DNA of 64,000 nt from Bacteroidota bacterium (GCA_016124755.1 WGNA01000010.1:1-64000), one strand, 5' to 3'. Numbered from the stretch's first letter, positions 47,601-53,332 are shown. Notes: generated by a model not told the origin, from the sequence alone. Made by a program: numbers and translations.

Positions 47601-48681
47601 ACGAATGATTGCAGTAAGCAACAACGGATGTAAAGACACCATCGACAGAAATGTAACTGTTTATCCTTCGCCTACTGCGTTGTTTACAGTGTCTTCTGTT
47701 TGTATCGGTGATCCAAGCGCATTTAAAGATGCTTCAACTGTTCCATCAGGTACTATCACAGAACATTACTGGAATTTCGGAGATCAAAACTTCAGTGGTC
47801 TTACTAATCCAATGCATACTTATGCTGCTCCGGGTACATACAATGTAACCTTGAGAGTTAAGTCTAACAATGGTTGTGAGGATACTTACACGAATACTGC
47901 TGATGTAATCGACTTGCCAAAAGTTGATCTCAAGGCTAACGGCCCAACAGAATTCTGTCAAGGTAAAAACGTTGTGTTGTCTGCGAATCCAAGTGCCAGA
48001 GATTATCAATGGACTTGGGATGGTGGATCAGCGACTACCTCTTCCATCACTGTTACCAAGTCTGGATGGTATAAAGTGCGTATCACTTCAGCACCTCTTG
48101 GTTGTGCCAATGAAGATTCTATCTACGTAACAGTTTGGCCATTGCCAACTGCTAAGGCTTGGCCACGTGATAAGGTAACTCAGTCTATCGATACCGTAAG
48201 CAAAGGTCAATCTATTGATCTCCATGCATCAGGTGGTGAGGTTTATGACTGGAATCCTGGAACATACCTGAGTTCAACTGTATCTCCGGATGTTATTGCC
48301 CGAAGAGTTGAAACCGATATCACTTACACCGTTACTGTAACAGATTCAAATGGATGTAGAAATTCTGCGAATGTTTCAGTTGTAGTTCTTGATGATTTCG
48401 AACTGGTGGTTTACAACACTGTAACACCTAACGGCGACGGATTGAACGACACATGGTACATCGAAAACATCTGGGCTTATCCGGATGCTGAGGTGATTGT
48501 CTTCAACCGATACGGTATGCAGGTGTACCGAAACACTGGATATAAAAATACCTGGGCTGGTACTTACCAGAAAACAGGTGAAGACTTACCGGATGGACCG
48601 TACTACTATGTAATTACGCATCCAGACTTTAAGGATAAAGTTTATAAAGGTGTAATCAACATCATCAGAGAGAAGAAATAA
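32641..48681 (+). CDS. Giant Ig-like/PKD repeat adhesin with T9SS type B sorting domain
   Basis: A predicted 5346-aa protein. Start ATG 32641 lies below the -7 element; 16 further upstream codons are open but precede the transcript. An unusually long N-region is followed by a hydrophobic signal (about 22-40). More than 40 Ig-like modules of about 85-120 aa follow, each marked by (V/I)C(E/Q/K)G and a later Cys that may form a disulfide. Modules alternate in pairs at 34.1-37.9 kb and in threes at 39.4-46.9 kb. Four PKD domains (46.93-47.91 kb), two further beta domains and a C-terminal CHU_C domain (48391-48678; TPNGDGLNDTW, VIVFNRYGMQVY) complete it. The CHU_C end marks T9SS export of SprB/gliding-adhesin type. 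Surface attachment, gliding or prey/particle binding are possible. It is followed by its likely outer-membrane partner 22 nt later. Confidence 0.93.
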   Translation: MTNSRFAFGEGSSLTTSKSFVKHLFLLALVALVSMSEVFATINVTSKPQTNNDFCGSGGPTLTLPVVATSSCGSGTIGYKWYVGSVAPANQITSSGAASYSGWTTSTLLVNNASVLGTSTTYYAVLSETSGACADIDTIGPFNFTKVSTTPTVNIGSSPKEVCQNSTASYTVSITAPSPTGSVNYNWYRAPYSGAFSNVKNTSTSSTSDNYSYLATALRDQDRVYVTVTNTCGSTNSDTITLDVNPSPIVTVPPSMSTLSMCQGDSVQVTYSIDTAHYQNRAGNIAWTIHRSGSSALVALLDTTGVGNTTVTKWIKGLAPGVYTVTFGSITNTTEGCTRVISTNAINITVYPRPMITFSGVTPHNYCTGTDTTSFKITVSNATYNNGASTVNVNWSASILQQSVNINGNCTSGNANILTSGTLTGSGNGTFYYYPSTNLSPGTYTYKLTGITNTSNGCVGSTTGTDSIGWSVRPRPTLTVAPSSTSVCEGTSTNFNINVQNARYCVGNTPTNADWSFSFVDSTMSTIGASPLVGSGNGVVGPFTTKDTLPEGTYVFTPGTITNTTVGHGACARTITGNTFTLTINPTPHVTFDMDSIHQCQGTAGTQFHMTVSNASLNGVGQNWSVNYTGTGASALSSTACAAGTPAGIITGGQTGTGNLTKTFTVPTGLSPGVYFYQLNFITNTSSGCLTSPSSASVGAHDSITIIIDPAPVITMNPDIKEVCENDPETFNLQITNTKGCNNIGSAYNADWTLQGLTDNVQSDLATMPWYPDSTGNAIIKVNVNTALTLSPDDHSLISSVYNTTAGSVCGISNKTTDTFILSVDPRPELKINNNGSATVTMNICEGTQDSFYFAVSNAKQNGNPINWEITYSESSGNLNTSCNNTTGANQDLPGAAGAYTGLGDTSMYIQIPSSLPVGRYTYTVSNIVNTDGPCTGTINGVTLGNQTIVINVYPKPELTVTPSDSFVCEHSVLTNAFNINVTNAEYCSAANTKSNVSYEISYSTDDVDSDAPASPITGSGNGTHTYDADTSQSLAAGTYRFITSSITTTGLPTNCPNTQIDTFTLTVNPEPIASFSADTIHLCEETGGSVNITVSNAELNSANVNWRMIITEASGNIPVSNCGISAAANANIISDTIIGSGNKSGSQISFTIPDTLAPGRYTYTISSITNTDANCVGSATPNATLYIYVYPRPVVTVNSHAEVCENNVGTGSLSLQVTNAQYCPSTSAANVSYDIYFSDDVNSTTGGSPLNHSGNWSTSFNVNSPSTKTEGYYYFVVDSIQTTGLPVACTYPNIDSFELQVNPNPIATFANHVITICEGNSDSVGVEVTNAMLGTSDVNWKVTVAESAGNLVTSCIESNTAHANVVPDTITGSGNKSGASTLYYTVPNTLSPGVYIYVINSVQNTDKNCTGTSTPNDSVIVYVYPKIHVVVSPDSAEVCEGDVTNFGIKVTNAKYCSAINVASTNVDWQMPYTDATNSNIFPPDTLIGSGNSSFTLTANMGGFLGAGYYNFVANEVLYTTPAACNITLTDSNKFTLQVNPEPTVTFSTSNVNICQGESDSVYMIVTNAQLGSTGVNWSVKATSESGLVTTSCVTGGTTSAFLTGNGNDSVAIVFPNDLAVGVYEITLDSIYNVTPPCTGVIGATPVLTITVYPKPDVDLSADTLTICENTQETFDVAVTNAKYCASIGGSVINVGWEIQYDDFVDSDLTPSIWVGAGDSTFTGNHVNSTYSLTNGGSPFVLDIQKITNTTHSCVNTDSFPSSELTVIVNDLPVLTVDRITSDTCKYNPARIDYTVSDVDTTNGWWFSITANGSTDTVSGTGPYTGVFYTAPYVTPGIKGISFSAITNTATGCVGNTPAAGSVNILALPDVTSFDVNASTATVCSGDTTYFDFTVINSAGKNWVITYDIDGGSSKTWTGTGNGAFTRGIERQYHQDAAGADTTVTVTLLNITWSGTTPVCGNDTITDSTATILIHPRPYISLDAPSNVCVNYSTDVQYTVSGVKPAEDWEFNWYTTGPTDGPNVVDSTGSLSHYFTTAPLTPVGTSTVYVPMVTNTTTGCDSSNSTWADTMTVDPPTVPGTLSPSYTICDGDVGPFTFTLTGYTGVIQHWDSSENLGYLWFDIGNDSNNTHTVVSPHLTTNYQVVVKSGACPADTSNDVILFVHPQPNATLVSVTDSICSGSNIDVVFDVIGVPNTHSWTLDYTVKIGAGAPTSGSWTGTGSSSNIAKTLTNGGGGFGSGPVVITLTNITNNNTNCDTALTQSATTLVKTAPNGATVTGTDTLCQNSNGFITWDGTAADGYVTGWQKKVGSGSWTTISGASGDTLEFTQIQTTTQFRAIVKNAPCTGTDYSAPATVAVVASNPTADYIGFLPSNYKFCASPTATTSLTYKVLGTNGNDWTLQILEDDSLHTVTGHGDDTLTFTTTPGEMQESFDVVLVRLQITSGSVMCTKNLDNASTARVVILAQPAVTLNSVTASVCDGDTVSMSITVSNVKSTENWTLNYSINGNSKTTSGTGPGSYTVKIPYSVSGGNATQTVSLTSITNTTLKNSAGNTCTNTLSGQSMTYKVRGTTVAGTIGTSTSVCKGASGFVTQSAASSNGSTLTDWQSSTWTGSAWTSWTSLGNTSTTQAYVTLQNTTRYKAIYANSPCDTASSNVVTITVRELPYAVVSLTAGNDTICEGSTSTVTLTVSNIDNGQSFTVNYVEGSVSKTKTFTNNSTGVHTFTTGTITSTTDISLSSIATTSGVTCSNSSLNSTVTITVQEKPTGTIASYDNPLCQGQTVNYTITIGNVGSTDKWTANLTLDGNTETVTGTGTGTFSATTTNTVTSTSDNLVLVSVVNNSTQDACATTVNQTKVITVAAPTTAGTIGTSTSVCKGASGSVSQTASGNGSLTYWLTRSWNGSSWGSWSSIGNTATTQTYTNLQNTTQYRAVYTNSPCDTAGSNTVTITVKELPTATLSLSAGNDTICEGTTTTVNITVANISSGQTFRVDFTEGSTTRFKTFTHNGGSTYTFTTNALSSSTVISIDQIQTTSGVMCSNTNLNSSVTVTVNENPTATIAYADQTLCQGETVDFAVTVGSLGSSDNWTLKYNLDGTNETVTGTGTGTFSFTTTATVTATSDVLKLDLITNNSIQDACNSTLSDSKTITVDTTTVPGIVGTSAISKDTTICVGGSAQLVEYQAGTGNINKWQSKVSSSSTWVDINTTGTVMNVYNVNDTTLYRAVYQNGVCASAVSNSVAVNPKQLPLAVISTVVDDSICAGTTADFEITVTNVSAGQNFTVYYKEGSVNRQQNLTQNGSGVHTITTGTLTTSSLIQLTSINVTSGHPQCSDTLSSNATITVLDLPFATITSGPDTLCQNDKIVFTVNISNVASTDSWKLIYELESDLDTITGTGPGSFTRVDTDSNTAESAKIQLVEITNLSNLGVCKSVNTDDWDIYIYKPTEPGTIGTNDTICKGGSTAISEIVGTPKQGVTVSWEYRPESASNWTGLSNSNTTLNVINLQETTHYRAVYKSGVCDTAHSNVVTITVRELPVATLSGSTTICQGDSADLTITVSNVGSGQDWEIDFLEGTQFKTITGTGNGNHTLRVYNVQTTTDVTLREIRTVSLVPQCVNNKLSSNATATVRVNQRPYASLNGVNTPVCQGSTSSFTVSISNVKSNENWTLTYDVDDATFGATYSGKGPGTYTITTPSLNTDKTYYVKLNNILNTSTGCDSNLTSQLGIVVDATTQPGSVASDTTVCYASHVGTVRHTGGNGSIVRWETSQDNGVSWATISSTASNYTYSNLTKTSKFRVVKQNGVCSEAATSPITVTVNQLPVATVSGSDTICAGTSGTLTVTATNTQGQNWKVSYLVGTRIDTLSVSGPLTTGTINTGTLSKTTDVTLKKIWMTSGAPQCENNNLTNNATGTVEVNDLPAATLISLTDSVCTGHPAYGKATVSNVRSYEKWKLYWSINGGAADSATGTGAGSFNFTTKNLTVNPSTLRLTKIVNSSTGCNYLPTDQDSVIVSPVTVGGTLSSADTVCKGSNNGTLVLGADARGSILKWEYSTDNGSTWSTINNTASSYTYNNISTSTWYRVLVKNGACDAAYSSTVKITVNELPVAAITSVGANSICEGSSTYVVLTLSNVGSGQNWELKYLQGSSVKTLSGTGPGKDTIFTGTLIATTDITLQTLKITSGSPRCENLNITNNYTTTINVIDNPTATITNYPSNICKGETPSVTVLVDDVKSSQSWTLIYRVNNGSNRTTSGVGSGSFSLNNMPSLTKEGPNGIRLMSITNTSTSPNCTGALSDSITIMVDSTSVGGTIAGVSKVCKGSSAALLLNGERGSVQKWQYSTDGINYYDIANTSDSLNTAALNVKTWFRAVVQNGVCAPANSSVKIVDVQELPTVSINNPTQTICSGSTVTLNLSIGNVSSSDTWTLTYKENGTASTYSSGTGTSESITFGPYTQTTTIEITGITLKTGLGCSNTISEKAVITVTPNPTATITSVPDSLCEDDVLSFYVTVDDVATGTQWALDYEIDGVAATTKKGTGSGTFVVNTARKVSPSSVKIELKSIKLDNTLGCASTLKDTRTIMVSPKTVGGSLSPASTLICSGASTNITLSGHTGRIVRWEYSTDNGATWTATANTDKTLQPKNLTQTTQYRVFVQSGSCNGAYSSVATVTIKPAPEATVTSNDVVCPGEDAVFTVHVTNVGAGENWSLRYRKDGGGFRIVTGTGSGDFTFNVVGSSYAGNPTYITVDLYDITNTTFGCTNADLNSSATARVTPKPVVDFTVSDNCQDSMFHFNNLSSIKEGNITNYKWYFGDGDSSIDISPDHMYGAPATYTVTLKATSENGCSSSATKDVKVYPLPVALFDANNVCQNAAFSATDRSSISSGSIASRFWTFGDGSTSTVKNPTHTYATSGNFDVTLTVVSTNGCSATYTKTITVYLLPEANFVANPVCEGLAMNFTNSSAIGYGSMTYQWNFAGQGTSQAKDPNFTFNGYGTFGVRMIAVSNNGCKDTIDRNVTVYPSPTALFTVSSVCIGDPSAFKDASTVPSGTITEHYWNFGDQNFSGLTNPMHTYAAPGTYNVTLRVKSNNGCEDTYTNTADVIDLPKVDLKANGPTEFCQGKNVVLSANPSARDYQWTWDGGSATTSSITVTKSGWYKVRITSAPLGCANEDSIYVTVWPLPTAKAWPRDKVTQSIDTVSKGQSIDLHASGGEVYDWNPGTYLSSTVSPDVIARRVETDITYTVTVTDSNGCRNSANVSVVVLDDFELVVYNTVTPNGDGLNDTWYIENIWAYPDAEVIVFNRYGMQVYRNTGYKNTWAGTYQKTGEDLPDGPYYYVITHPDFKDKVYKGVINIIREKK
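34050..37960 (+). repeat. Two-module alternating repeat within the adhesin
   Basis: Two Ig-like module types alternate. Type A carries N(A/T)xxC, mostly NAxYC, at 34141, 34849, 35590, 36298, 36997 and 37681, giving periods of 708, 741, 708, 699 and 684 nt. Type B has NAxLN/NAxLG followed by VNW about 340 nt later in each unit. Both end in Y/N-P-x-P linkers and share TGSGN and PGxYxY motifs. Confidence 0.85.
39460..46925 (+). repeat. Three-module superrepeat within the adhesin
   Basis: Units of three different Ig-like modules: (i) ELPxAT...ICEG...SGQ, (ii) PTATI...LCQG...NW(T), (iii) GTIG...CKG...W...TTxYRAV. The type iii start recurs at 39460, 40362, 41236, 42103, 42973, 43831, 44677, 45544 and 46381, that is every 837-902 nt. 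Copies keep protein motifs but differ at many synonymous sites. Confidence 0.85.
46931..47905 (+). repeat. Four tandem PKD domains of the adhesin
   Basis: Four copies of about 80 aa with W.FGDG-type cores (KWYFGDGDSS, FWTFGDGSTS, QWNFAGQGTS, YWNFGDQNFS) followed by YxxxGTYxVTL-like strands. The third copy has lost the FGDG motif. They separate the Ig array from the sorting domain. Confidence 0.9.
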
Positions 48682-48702
48682 TAACAGGAATTGAATAACA
48701 AA

Positions 48703-50196
48703 ATGATTAAAATGAAAAAGCTAATCATTCTAGCAGCAGTTGCAGTTCTCGGAATCACAGGAGCGATTGCACAGCAGGTACCGTTGTATAGCCATTTCTA
48801 TTACAACCAATTCCTGTACAACCCTTCACTGGCAGGAACCAAACCTTTCGGCCAGTTGTTTCTTGTGAATCGTAATCAGTGGAACAGCATTCCTGGTGCT
48901 CCCAGAACACAGGCTTTAACTGTAGATGGTCCGCTTAAGAATAATAAAGTAGGTATCGGCTTGGGTGTTTATCACGACCAAGCCGGTATCTTCAATATTA
49001 CCGGTGCACAGGCAGCTTATCGTTACAGTCTGGATTTCGGAAAGAACAGAATGCTATCATTCGGATTAGGTTTGGGTGTTCTTAACAACCGACTAGACCT
49101 TAATGATGTTAAAGTTAAAGATGTTCTCGATCCGGATATTTATAACGCGTATCAATCTGCAACAGGATTTGATGCTAACATCGGATTGAATTACAAGTGG
49201 AATAATTTGGTGGTTGGTTTCACTGTACCGCAAATCATTGGTGGTGAATTGGCATATGAAGCTATTCAAAATAAAATCACGAATGGTACTGTGCAGTATG
49301 GAATGATTCGTCATTTCCTCGTTCACGCGAATTACGAATGGGATGTTTTTGGAAACGAAAAATGGTTCTATCAACCAAACGTAATTGTACGTGTTACTCC
49401 TAATGCACCTACCAGTTTCGATATCAACGGAGTTGTTAGTTACAAACATCTCTACTGGGGTGGTATTATGTACCGTCGTCAATATGCGATTACTGCATCT
49501 GCAGGTTTAAGAATTGGTGAGCAGATTGTTGCGGGTTACGCTTACGATTTCGCGATTCATGATGTTAGTCAATACACTCGTGGAGCACATGAAGTAATGG
49601 TTGGCTGGCAGTGGGGTGGAAGTCCGTCTGACGATCCGAAAATCAAAGCTCAGTTGAAAGCTATCAATGATAAAATCAACAGCACAGATCAAAAGGTGGA
49701 TTCAATTGGTAAAGAAGTTAAGAAAACTCAGAAGGATCTTGACGAAACCAAAGATGACGTAAAAGATCAGGAAGATGAAATTGATGAACTCCGTCAGAAG
49801 ATCAAAACATTTGAAGATTTCATGAAGGATGTTAAAGATGGAAAAATCGGCAGTGGTTCAAAAAGCGGCGATGTTTTCACTTTCAATAACGTGTACTTCG
49901 AAACTAATAAGTGGGATCTGAATGGTGTTTCAACTGAGGAATTGGATAACCTTGCTACCGTTCTTAAGGAAAATCCAAATCTTAAAATTGAAATTGCTGG
50001 TCACGCTGATAAGAGAGGTTCTGTTTCTTATAATATCTGGTTGTCAAACAAACGAGCTAATGCTGTAAGAGACTACCTGATTAAAAAAGGAGTAAGCGCT
50101 TCTCAACTTGAAGTGAAAGGATACGGAGCTTCTGAACCAGCAAGTACAAAACTGGATGAAAACAGAAGAGTAGAATTCAAGATTCTTTCGAAATAA
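48703..50196 (+). CDS. PorP/SprF-like outer-membrane protein fused to OmpA domain
   Basis: A 497-aa protein from ATG 48703 (a second ATG at 48712 is equally possible; both give a signal peptide ending AIAQ). Residues about 25-305 are a PorP/SprF beta-barrel-like domain: VPLYSHFYYNQFLYNPSLAG, NQWNSIPGAPRTQ, YRYSLDFGKNRMLSFGL, GLRIGEQIVAGYAYDF. A charged coiled coil (about 315-380, KAINDKINSTDQKVDSIGK...) leads to an OmpA/MotB peptidoglycan-binding domain (about 392-497) with AGHADKRGS and ENRRVEFKIL. It should tie an outer-membrane T9SS accessory barrel to the cell wall. It begins 22 nt after the giant adhesin gene, like SprF after SprB, and ends at a strong terminator. Confidence 0.93.
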   Translation: MIKMKKLIILAAVAVLGITGAIAQQVPLYSHFYYNQFLYNPSLAGTKPFGQLFLVNRNQWNSIPGAPRTQALTVDGPLKNNKVGIGLGVYHDQAGIFNITGAQAAYRYSLDFGKNRMLSFGLGLGVLNNRLDLNDVKVKDVLDPDIYNAYQSATGFDANIGLNYKWNNLVVGFTVPQIIGGELAYEAIQNKITNGTVQYGMIRHFLVHANYEWDVFGNEKWFYQPNVIVRVTPNAPTSFDINGVVSYKHLYWGGIMYRRQYAITASAGLRIGEQIVAGYAYDFAIHDVSQYTRGAHEVMVGWQWGGSPSDDPKIKAQLKAINDKINSTDQKVDSIGKEVKKTQKDLDETKDDVKDQEDEIDELRQKIKTFEDFMKDVKDGKIGSGSKSGDVFTFNNVYFETNKWDLNGVSTEELDNLATVLKENPNLKIEIAGHADKRGSVSYNIWLSNKRANAVRDYLIKKGVSASQLEVKGYGASEPASTKLDENRRVEFKILSK

Positions 50197-50220
50197 GATT
50201 GTTAAGTAAATTAATAAGCA

Positions 50221-50252
50221 AAGGGAGTCAATCAATTGACTCCCTTTTTTGT
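50221..50252 (+). terminator. Rho-independent terminator of the adhesin-PorP operon
   Basis: GGGAGTCAA (50223-50231), a 4-nt loop, then TTGACTCCC (50236-50244), followed by six T. The stem may extend by two A-T pairs. It lies 25 nt after the PorP-OmpA stop and just before the next gene. Confidence 0.93.
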
Positions 50253-50263
50253 TTAAAAGAAAT

Positions 50264-50845
50264 ATGAAGGCATTAAAGAGGATTGGAAGTCTTGTTTCTG
50301 GTTTAATAGTAATGGCGGGTTGTGGTAATTCAGGTAAAGTTTTAGAACCAAAAAATATGGTAACAAAAGGGCAATCGATTTATGATTTATCAATTCAGAG
50401 TTTAGATAGTACCAACACAATTGAATTTGCTAATTATAAAGGCAAATTTCTGTTGTTGGTTAATGTCGCAAGCAAATGTGGTTATACTCCACAATACGAA
50501 GATTTACAAAAGCTCTATGAGCAATTTGGTGACACGCTTGAAATTGTTGGTTTCCCATGTAATCAGTTCATGGGGCAGGAACCAGGATCTTCTGAGGAAA
50601 TTGCAAACTTTTGTTCGTTAAATTATGGTGTTACATTTCCTCTCACTGCAAAGATTGATGTGAAAGGTGATCGTCAGCATGATGTGTATCAATGGCTAAC
50701 AAAAAAGGAATTAAATGGAGTCGGAGATTTTTCGATTAGTTGGAATTTTAATAAGTTTCTGATTTCTCCTGATGGTAAGCTACTGGAACATTTTGTGTCT
50801 GATGTAAAACCTTTAGATGATAAAATTACGCACTATTTGAAATAG
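50264..50845 (+). CDS. Glutathione peroxidase family lipoprotein
   Basis: A 193-aa protein from ATG 50264. The signal has lipobox VMAGC (Cys22-24 region), so it is a periplasmic or outer-membrane lipoprotein. The thioredoxin-fold GPx signature is complete: catalytic Cys in NVASKCGYTPQY, GFPCNQFMGQEPGS (Gln of the tetrad), and WNFNKFLISPDG (Trp and Asn). Cys rather than selenocysteine indicates a thioredoxin-dependent peroxidase removing lipid or hydrogen peroxide. An in-frame TTG upstream falls inside the preceding terminator and was rejected. Monocistronic. Confidence 0.95.
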   Translation: MKALKRIGSLVSGLIVMAGCGNSGKVLEPKNMVTKGQSIYDLSIQSLDSTNTIEFANYKGKFLLLVNVASKCGYTPQYEDLQKLYEQFGDTLEIVGFPCNQFMGQEPGSSEEIANFCSLNYGVTFPLTAKIDVKGDRQHDVYQWLTKKELNGVGDFSISWNFNKFLISPDGKLLEHFVSDVKPLDDKITHYLK

Positions 50846-50965
50846 CCTTCAATGCGTTCAGTATTTTAATCCGGCGTTCGGTAAAACAGAGCTTCCGGAT
50901 TTAAATCCTTCTTATTTTCTTCGAGTAAACCAAACTGTGTTCTGCATCTACAGAACAAATTCGCT

Positions 50966-52504
50966 ATGCTAAATAAAGTTTATGGCAGTGCATTGCTGGG
51001 TATTGATGCAACATTAATTACTGTTGAAGTGCATCTGGGGCAAGGAAATAAATACTACACGGTCGGACTTCCGGATAACGCAGTAAAGGAAAGTCAGTAC
51101 AGGGTTTCCTCAGCAATTATTAATTCAGGATTCAGAATGCCGCGTTGCGGAATAATTGTAAATCTTGCACCTGCTGATATCAGAAAGGAGGGTTCCTCTT
51201 ACGATCTTGCAATAGCCGCAGGATTGCTCGCTTCAACAGGTCAGATCTTTACACAGAATCTTGGTAAGATGATTATTATGGGGGAGCTTAATCTAAATGG
51301 TGAGGTGCTGCCTTTGAAAGGAGCCTTATCCATGGCTATTCAAGCGAAGGAAGATGGCTTTGATACCTTGGTGCTTCCAAAACGAAATGCCATGGAAGCA
51401 GCAGTTGTTGAGGGCATAAATATTTATGGAGTTGAAAGCCTTCGGGAATTGGTTGAATTAGTCGAGTTAGGAGATGTGTCTCACTTCAGATTTGAGAATA
51501 GACTATTCACCCAATCGTTGGAACGGGAACAGGAAGTAGATTTTTCAGAAGTAAAAGGTCAGGAAAATATTAAACGGGCTATGGAGGTTGCAGCGGCCGG
51601 TGGTCATAATATTTTGTTGATCGGACCTCCGGGTGCTGGAAAGACCATGTTAGCCAGAAGACTTTCCGGTATTCTTCCTCCGCTTGATCTTGATGAGTCT
51701 CTTGAAACAACGAGAATACATTCGGTGGCCGGCAAGCTTTCGGGTGGCGAAGGCATAATTACGATGAGACCATTCCGGAATCCGCATCATACAATTAGTG
51801 ATGTTGCTCTGGTTGGCGGTGGAAATCATCCTCAGCCGGGTGAGATTTCACTGGCTCATAACGGTGTACTTTTTCTTGATGAATTACCGGAGTTTAAACG
51901 TGCTGTGTTGGAGGTTATGAGGCAACCGATGGAAGAGAGAAAAGTCACGATATCCCGAGCAAGATTTACAGTTGAATTCCCCGCATCATTTATGTTGGTC
52001 GCAAGTATGAATCCATGCCCCTGCGGATATTTTAATCATCCGGATAAAGAATGTGTTTGCCCGCCGGGTGCAGTTCAACGTTATCTGAATCGTATTTCCG
52101 GGCCATTACTGGATAGAATTGATATTCAAATAGAAGTTACACCAGTTGAGTTTGATGAATTATCAGACGTGAGAAAATCTGAGTCCAGTAGGAGGGTTCG
52201 TGAACGTGTTTTATCAGCAAGAAATATTCAAACAGTTCGATTCAATAATTCCGGGATTATTCGAAACAATGCTCAAATGAATTCTGCATGGATTTCCAAA
52301 TGCTGTAACCTCGATTCTTCTGGAGCAGCTTTACTAAAAACGGCAATGAAACGACTCGACTTATCAGCGCGGGCCTATAACAGAATTATAAAAGTGGGCA
52401 GAACCATCGCGGATCTGGATAATTCTGATAAAATACTTCCGGTCCATATTGCCGAGGCAATCCAATACAGAAGCCTAGACAGAGGACAGTGGTCAGGTAA
52501 GTAA
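50966..52504 (+). CDS. comM: YifB/ComM family Mg-chelatase-like AAA ATPase
   Basis: A 512-aa protein. The N-terminal Lon-like domain (1-170) contains VEVHLGQGNKYYTVGLPDNAVKESQYRV-type sequence and GELNLNGEVLPLKGAL. The AAA+ module has Walker A GPPGAGKT (220-227), Walker B LFLDELPEF and sensor VASMNPCPCGYF. The C-terminal domain with LDRIDIQIEV and a helical lid follows. ComM promotes branch migration during integration of transforming DNA in naturally competent bacteria; conservation here hints at DNA uptake but does not prove it. ATG at 50966. Confidence 0.95.
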   Translation: MLNKVYGSALLGIDATLITVEVHLGQGNKYYTVGLPDNAVKESQYRVSSAIINSGFRMPRCGIIVNLAPADIRKEGSSYDLAIAAGLLASTGQIFTQNLGKMIIMGELNLNGEVLPLKGALSMAIQAKEDGFDTLVLPKRNAMEAAVVEGINIYGVESLRELVELVELGDVSHFRFENRLFTQSLEREQEVDFSEVKGQENIKRAMEVAAAGGHNILLIGPPGAGKTMLARRLSGILPPLDLDESLETTRIHSVAGKLSGGEGIITMRPFRNPHHTISDVALVGGGNHPQPGEISLAHNGVLFLDELPEFKRAVLEVMRQPMEERKVTISRARFTVEFPASFMLVASMNPCPCGYFNHPDKECVCPPGAVQRYLNRISGPLLDRIDIQIEVTPVEFDELSDVRKSESSRRVRERVLSARNIQTVRFNNSGIIRNNAQMNSAWISKCCNLDSSGAALLKTAMKRLDLSARAYNRIIKVGRTIADLDNSDKILPVHIAEAIQYRSLDRGQWSGK

Positions 52505-52689
52505 GTGTGCCATTTTAAAGTTCATTCAGTGCTTCATTTCACCAGTTATTTAATTCCTGATTGGATTTTCCCGCTTCCCACTTTGGGAGAGTTGGAAACG
52601 ATGATCTGAGCTAAACTGTATAAAATTAAGACTATATAAACATGGCGTCTCTCTTGGTATTAGTCTGATACTACTAAGTTATTACTAAG

Positions 52690-53268
52690 ATGAATTTTAT
52701 CAGGCGTTCTACAGCATTGCTCATAATGCTGCATTTGGCTGTGATTTCTTACAGCCAGGATTTAAACCAAAATTCTCAAAATGTTCAGATTGATATTCCG
52801 GAAGTTGCCATCATGGATTTGGAAGCGGCCTCAGGAACATCAATAGTATTGAACATTGATGCTCCCGAAGATGCCGGTGATCCCGTAAGTTTTGAACATG
52901 CTGTTGACTCTTCAATTTGGATTAATTATTCTTCTATTCGGGGTTCGGCAAATGAGCCTTCCCGAAAAATTACAGCTAAAATTATTTCCGGTACTGTTCC
53001 CGGTGGAATGCGTTTAAAGGTGAGTGCTTCGAACGATGTCGGACAAGGAGGCGGAGATATGGGTGTGAATACAGGTGAGCATATTCTTAATGGCAACAGT
53101 AAAAATATCATACGAAACATTCGTTCTTGTTATACCGGTGATGGTGCGGGAAAGGGACATTATTTGAAATATGTGCTTGAGTTGAAACCCGGAAACAATA
53201 AATATCGTCAGCTTGATTTTGATGATGCGACAACCCTTACAATACTTTATACCATTACAGACGAATAG
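52690..53268 (+). CDS. Secreted protein of a tandem paralog family, copy 1
   Basis: A 192-aa protein with a signal peptide (1-22, ending SYSQ). The mature part is beta-rich with landmarks QIDIPEVAIMDLEA, GTSIVLNIDAP, SSIWINYSSI, IISGTVPGGMRLKV, RSCYTGDGAGKGHYLKYVLEL and LDFDDATTLTILYTITD. It is followed by two homologous genes on the same strand. The alternating hydrophobic strand near the N-terminus and the YTI end resemble some fimbrial or DUF4402/WxL-type beta sandwiches, but I cannot assign a known family. No T9SS tail or lipobox is present. It has its own terminator at 53298-53332. A TACTAAGATGA context at the start is shared with copy 2. Confidence 0.8.
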   Translation: MNFIRRSTALLIMLHLAVISYSQDLNQNSQNVQIDIPEVAIMDLEAASGTSIVLNIDAPEDAGDPVSFEHAVDSSIWINYSSIRGSANEPSRKITAKIISGTVPGGMRLKVSASNDVGQGGGDMGVNTGEHILNGNSKNIIRNIRSCYTGDGAGKGHYLKYVLELKPGNNKYRQLDFDDATTLTILYTITDE

Positions 53269-53297
53269 TCTTAGAGAATAATTTAAAAGTTACAAAG

Positions 53298-53332
53298 AGG
53301 CGGATTCCTGATTCAGGAGCCGCCTTTTTTAT
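53298..53332 (+). terminator. Rho-independent terminator after copy 1
   Basis: Arms AGGCGG...TCCTGA and TCAGGA...CCGCCT with a small internal mismatch, followed by six T (53325-53330). Confidence 0.8.

Noticed and set aside
33000-48200. Numerous 60-90 codon antisense or shifted frames
   Set aside because: Thr/Ser/Asn-rich repeats leave few stops in other frames. None has a signal peptide, domain or spacing consistent with a gene.
32641-48681. CRISPR array or DNA-level satellite in the repeat region
   Set aside because: The repetition is at protein module level with diverged DNA. There are no short identical direct repeats with unique spacers.
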